Shown: piece after piece, positions 59,401-64,000 of the stretch
Numbering within the stretch: the stretch's first letter is position 1
Layout: each line of letters opens with the position of its first letter
Source: Sacculina carcini
Taxonomy: Eukaryota; Arthropoda; Thecostraca; Sacculinidae
DNA length: 64,000 nucleotides
Reading direction: 5' to 3'
NCBI GenBank assembly: GCA_916048095.2
Contig: OU696577.1
Location: forward strand, 5,482,940-5,546,939
Made by a program: the position numbers and the translations under genes
Notes under the pieces: generated by a model
The model's database searches: none
Told to the model about the DNA's origin: nothing
Seen by the model: the letters and a program-made list of their open reading frames with translations, nothing else

Positions 59401-60308
59401 TGTAGCCACACACATCAATTCTGTTCCATGTATGTCAAATGTGTACACTGTTTTATTGTATTTGCATTTGCCAATTATATGAATGCCACTATATCACTGT
59501 CACTGTATTACCGCGAGTATCATTACGTATTAATTCCGTTATATAACAATTATGTGGGCACGGTGTTTGTATATGCTTTTGATTGTTATTGCTGTTTTAT
59601 TTATCGCAAAATGTTGGACGCGCATGCGCGTCAGACAAACACACACACACACACACACACATACACATTCATCATGTTGCACACGGTAGCAGTGACGTCA
59701 CGTGTAACACCACACCGTACGGTTACAACGTGCGGTATATAAAGCGTGCACTTTCGGCAATAAAGGTCTCTTTCACGTCGTCGGCTCTGAGTTTGACTGG
59801 TCTCCACGGTACCGCTCCCGCTCCCTGTAAAATTTGCGAGTTAACCTACGCAATATACATTTCGGTCTTTTTAAAGACCACATCGCCCTCACAGCGTTTT
59901 GCCAAGGATAGATTGTGCTCTGCCGCCTGCCTTGGACTGAATACCGTAGCCGGTTATTCCTCCGAGACAGACACCCATAGCGGTGGGCTTGAGCACATTT
60001 GATTCTGAGGCATCAGACGTTCGCTTTAAACCGTCGAGTCTGGCTAGTGTCACTTAGCCGTGCACTCCCAGCTCGGACGTCTCTTAGCAAGACGGAAGAT
60101 TTTTATACCGAGCGTCGCGCTGTAGGGTAGTCGATTTCGGGTCGACAGACAGGGCACAGCCTGTCGTTCCAGTGCGCTGCAGTTGGCGTTAGTGAGTGAC
60201 TGGGTCTCACACCCTCTGTCACTCGTACACTACGCCACTGGCTCACGGCACACCTGCTGCCACAGCCACTGGGACGGATCGCTAGCGGCATCATGCCCAT
60301 CAGCGACA
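59401..60308 (+). repeat. 3' LTR of element 4
   Basis: 908 bp, same tips as the 5' LTR, with a much shorter CA tract (59639-59661). The GTAT duplication follows. Confidence 0.92.
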
Positions 60309-60567
60309 GTATCGTCACAACTGCTGCCGAAGCCGGGTCAAAGCTCCCACCACACTAATTCTCATAAAAACCATCCAACAACAAAAGATGCCGAAATAGC
60401 TTGTAAACAAATTCAGGTCCGGTTCCAGAACATGTATTCAAAGACAGGCGCGAGTGGGACACCGCTGTCCTACATGCACGTGCCTACCATCTGCCTGTAC
60501 AACCAGTGCTGTGCATACAGACACGCACGCATTCACAAACAAACATCTACCGCTCGTGCAAGGACAA

Positions 60568-60655
60568 CAACCACACAAACACGCACACACTTTCACTCGC
60601 TCCAACATACACATACAGTTGCATACGCAAACATCATAGCCCAAACACACTCACA

Positions 60656-60743
<88 letters not shown>

Positions 60744-60765
60744 CAGCTCAGCAATATACCACAGT
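60568..60765 (+). repeat. CA-rich dispersed repeat with long (CA)n
   Basis: Same order of blocks as 53525-53660, with an almost pure CA run at about 60655-60740. It is preceded at 60415-60550 by a second block shared with 37450-37730. Confidence 0.8.
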
Positions 60766-62390
60766 ATCATATGAAAAAGTGACATTTAGATGAAAAGGTA
60801 GCTTTATTAACTTTTGACAGCTCTAGTTATTCCACACTGTTGAAGTGAACATCGTATGTTGCCTCTTCTAAAATGAGTGTTGGACCCGCTCCTTTGTTGA
60901 ACAAATGCCCTATGGTTGAATCCTTACGACCGCTCCATTCCACAGCAATTGAAACCAATTCATATTTATAAATATGATACAACGAATGCAGGCAACAAAT
61001 AAATAAATGGATAATATATTGTGCAAAGTGATACTGTGCACAACAATGATTAATGAGCTTCCTAGAAGTGTACTGGCAGAATTTCATCCAGGGCCTGACT
61101 ACTTTGTTCAGCCAGGTCCCTGGGAGGTGTCGTTGAGTTGGATGCGACGAAGTTCCTTTTTATTCATTCAAACAACAAATAATAATTTACGATACAAAAC
61201 AATAATCGCTTTCGATAAAAAAGGCCAAATCATGTTTGGCCTTTAAACCGAATTTCAATGATGCAAATGACGTTCGAAAAAAGCCAAATTGGGTTTAAAA
61301 AGCCAAACCTGGCAGCCCTGGGTGGCACTGCTCTGACGTTCTTGCTCGACTTGGCATCACTATAATCGCACTCTACAATTCAGTTCACCTCCGTGATTGC
61401 TGCAGTCAGTACTTGGCTTGTGCTTGATTGTGGTTGTCTGATTCGTGGTTTGGTGTGTAATGGTACTTTAACATCTTCCGTAGGTACTTATATGACAATT
61501 TGTGTTTTGGTATATTGAATTTCTGTAGTGTCATATGTTGCCTGAAAGGTAGTGAAATTATTGTCTAATAACACAATTCGACATGAGTTACCGTGTTAAT
61601 CCGTGTTGTTTGCAGAGGTTTATAGATGTAATGTCATGTGCGTGTTATATTTTCTGCAGTAATCGTATGCAATTCACTTTTTTTTCAATTGTCCTCAGAA
61701 GGATTTATTTAACCAAATCGACTGTTTTGTCTCTTGTTACAAGGTTAGTAGTTTCGTATAAATACTGATGTGTCTCATTGTTTTCCTGGGTAAATCACTA
61801 TATAGTTTTGTGAGACATCCATGTACGTACCCTTTCTGAGGAGTCGTATTTTGCTTCAAATATGGCCCCATTGTTTCATTATTGCACGAATTTTGCAGGA
61901 ATTATTGCAACGCCTTGCTTAGCAATGGCTGAACTTCTCAGTTTTTTTCTAGCTTACAGATAAGACATGTGGTGCATTTTTAAACTAGTTCATATTCAAG
62001 TTTTGATCGCTGAAACTTTTTCTCCTGGTATTGCAATGAGTGTTTTGAAAACTGAGCTTTCGTTGATAATGTGTCTTGATTTGTGAGGTGGCATACCGTT
62101 CTAGTTCATTTTTGTATGTCAAATTGTGATCGTAGCCTCGTTAACTTAAAATAAGCTCAGTCAGGGGGTTAATTGCAGGTTTGGTGTGTGGTATTCCACT
62201 CTTGCTGACCAGTCTCCTTACTGTCTTGAGCAGCAGACTTACTGGTGGTGCTAACCTCGCGCTGTGACGGTGTGTCCTGAGCTCCCACTCTGGCTAATGC
62301 ATCTTTCACTGATCTCACTTCTGTCTTATGTATCACTTGTCAAGAATTTAACTTGGTAAGAACTAAGCTAAACTGGAGTTTGACTCATCA
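60766..62390. other. No recognisable gene; two weak signals
   Basis: On the minus strand 60836-60965 reads ELVSIAVEWSGRKDSTIG and further to HFNSVE before a stop, which has protein-like composition and could be an exon or a fossil. Near 61200-61330 short inverted stretches around AAGGCCAAATCATGTTTGGCCTTT and AAAAAGCCAAACCTGGC look like repeat remnants. Nothing else is supported. Confidence 0.35.
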
Positions 62391-62639
62391 TTGCTTATTT
62401 TCTCTGCCAAGCTGCATTTCCACCTCCGACAGAGAGTTCGTGTTGGTGCTGGGTACCCTGGTGCTGGTGGCTTGCCCGCTAGACCTCGCATGCATTTGTT
62501 CAGGGCTCGCTTGAATTTTTCCACTTACGTTTTCTGTGAGCATTTTTGTTGGCGATTGTGCTGGAAAATATTTTGTAAGTTTTTTTCTCTCGCTCTAAGT
62601 GTTGCATGGCAGTTGCTGTTTAGCTTTTGCATGACAGTT

Positions 62640-63853
62640 GGTCACAAACCGAAACGAGCACTCCACAGGAACCGAAATGTGCGAAATTCTAAATGAACTG
62701 CTCAAATTCAGAACTCAGAATATCACCGCAGTTTTGAAAGTTATCGACTTAATGGCAGCGTTCGATACTGTATCTCATCAAATTCTCCTTGAAGAATTAT
62801 ATAGGTTTGGTGTGAGAGAATCCGCTCTTTCTTTCATAAAATCGTATTTATCCGGGAGGATAATGTTCGTGGCTATTGAAAATGATGCATCGATAACTCT
62901 AAATCAAGGGGTGCCACAAGGATCGCTTTTGTTCAGCGTGTACATGGCAGATGTCTCTGAACAAATAAACCAAGCGTGAACAGGCCACTTCTTATACGCG
63001 GATGACTTATAAATATATATGCCCATCCGCAACTGCAATGCTGTTATAGCAATATTAAATACATTCAGCTCACTGAATCACATGTTCACCGAAAAGCATT
63101 TAAAATCAAATCTCGAAAAGTCATCTTGTATTATATTTCCTGGCAAAAGTACTGCATCGTTCCCTGAAAACGGCATAAAGAAACTTTGTGCAAAATATTT
63201 CAAATGAGATCGTCAATCAAGGTAGTGGGAGTTAGCATGGTTGAATCTCTCAGTGTATTACCGCAAATAAAGGAGTTAGAGAGAAAATACAACTTTCATG
63301 TCAGAAATGTCTACGCTATTAAGAAGTACTTGAACAAAGAAAATCTGATTATGTTAGTTAAAAGACTTATAATATCCCAGTTGGAGTACTGTAATGTCAT
63401 TTTTTCAAATGCACCGAAGAAGCAAAATTATTGCAGTCGATACAGAACAAATGCGTGAGATTGTCGTGTGATATTCCACGACGCGAGCACATTATAGCAG
63501 TTCTGAAAAACTTGCATTGGCTGCCAAGGATGCAAGGATGCAATGCAATGATTGATGCAACGATTCAATGCAATATCTGTCTCATGGCAAATAAAGACTC
63601 ATGTATGGATCCCCGGAATACTTATCACAGTATCTCAACGTGAGAGATTTATTTCAACATGAACTACGTAGGAGTCATGTTAAACTGGATGGGCCAAGGG
63701 CAGCGGACGAGCGATCTCTCGCCACCCGAACTTTTGAGTTCGCACCCCCCTTGGATCTATAACTCACTGCCAAACTTTCTTCGAGATCAAGGCTCGCTAT
63801 TATCTTTCCGGAAACACTTGAAAACATTTCTCTTCGAAAAATTCTATAGTTGA
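62640..63853 (+). pseudogene. Decayed LINE reverse transcriptase
   Basis: Fragments of a CR1/Jockey-like RT in order: HKPKRALHRNRN (about 62644, a damaged form of the usual His-Ser-Thr-Glu block), LMAAFDTVSHQILLEELYRFG (about 62751), a GVPQGS motif (about 62909), LYADDL (about 62992), and LEYCNVIFSNAP (about 63383). The C-terminal block IYNSLPNFLRDQGSLLSFRKHLK lies near 63750. Frame changes occur near 62930-63000, 63180-63210 and 63400-63650, and in-frame TGA and TAA codons are present, so it is dead. It is not the family at 17084, which has a different pyrimidine-rich sequence. Confidence 0.8.
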
Positions 63854-64000
63854 TCGACATATGTGTATATTTTATCAAAATGTATTTGTCATTTGTCTTC
63901 ATGTTGTATGTATATATGATCAAACACATATGATGTCTTGTGTTTATAACATTTGTCTGTGTTCCTTTGTGGTCTTATGTTCTTCTTTCTTTATGTTCAA
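63854..64000 (+). other. AT-rich 3' sequence of the decayed LINE
   Basis: T-rich sequence following the RT fragment, probably its 3' UTR; it runs out of the window. Confidence 0.4.

Larger units (their letters stand above)
54255..60308 (+). mobile_element. CsRn1-like Ty3/Gypsy element 4, full-length copy
   Basis: LTRs 54255-55208 and 59401-60308 flank gag and pol, with the duplication GTAT at 54251-54254 and 60309-60312. A purine tract GGGAGGGGG lies just before the 3' LTR. Pol is open; overall the element looks nearly whole, with about one break. LTRs differ by roughly 1 percent by eye, apart from microsatellite length, so it is young. Confidence 0.92.

Noticed and set aside
60183-60743. 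186-residue open frame ending in Thr-His repeats
   Set aside because: Crosses the LTR end, flank and a CA tract; the open frame is a by-product of the repeat.
61360-61390. TATA-like and TCAGT initiator-like pair
   Set aside because: Spacing is slightly short and no ORF or other support follows; motif matches of this strength are expected by chance.

Overview
The window is animal (invertebrate metazoan) DNA made almost entirely of mobile elements. No host protein-coding gene can be called with confidence. Spliceosomal GT-AG signals, TATA-plus-initiator promoters, CA/TG microsatellites, LINEs and Ty3/Gypsy elements show it is eukaryotic. TCAGT-type initiators and CsRn1-like retrotransposons lean weakly towards an arthropod, but the phylum cannot be fixed from the sequence alone.

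Region 1 (1-17083) is a whole-looking Polinton/Maverick of about 17 kb with near-identical 1.3 kb terminal inverted repeats (TIRs). Left to right it carries a protein-primed family-B polymerase with a likely 5' exon, a packaging ATPase, a small basic/hydrophobic protein, an unknown protein, a retroviral-type integrase, two paralogous proline-rich proteins, a two-domain minor-capsid candidate, a small basic virion-protein candidate, a double-jelly-roll capsid protein, an adenain-like protease, an exonuclease-like protein, one reverse-strand gene of unknown function, a minisatellite control region and two small ORFs. Many genes have their own TATA/Inr promoter embedded in the upstream ORF. The TIRs hold a perfect Maf-recognition palindrome and an outward-facing tRNA-like A-box/B-box pair.

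Region 2 (17084-21253) is a full-length LINE with CR1/L2-like RT. Its 5' end has two 42-bp CRE/GC-box monomers, and its ORF1 and ORF2 lie in one frame separated by a single UGA-CUA stop context. Region 3 (21632-35791) is an old, broken Ty3/Gypsy element on the minus strand with a 5-bp target duplication (ATAAG). A LINE piece (23766-25853) and a CsRn1-clade element (28876-34968) are inserted in it. The CsRn1-clade element has an inverted head and a further insertion in its 3' LTR. Region 4 (35797-38051) is gene-free and holds a likely LTR with short inverted tips (36191-37110).

Region 5 (38052-60308) consists of two adjacent large palindromes, each an inverted duplication of a different CsRn1-like element (arms about 3.9 kb and 4.2 kb), joined at a 3-bp microhomology. 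One full copy of each element is present: 42236-48144 on the minus strand, and 54255-60308 on the plus strand with a GTAT target duplication. Region 6 (60309-64000) has CA-rich repeats, about 1.6 kb without recognisable genes, and a decayed LINE reverse transcriptase running towards the window end.

The most distinctive biology is the LINE's single-UGA ORF1/ORF2 arrangement, the Polinton's duplicated WWW/proline/FES proteins, its TIR regulatory motifs, and the palindrome chain, which is either a real template-switch product or an assembly artefact.
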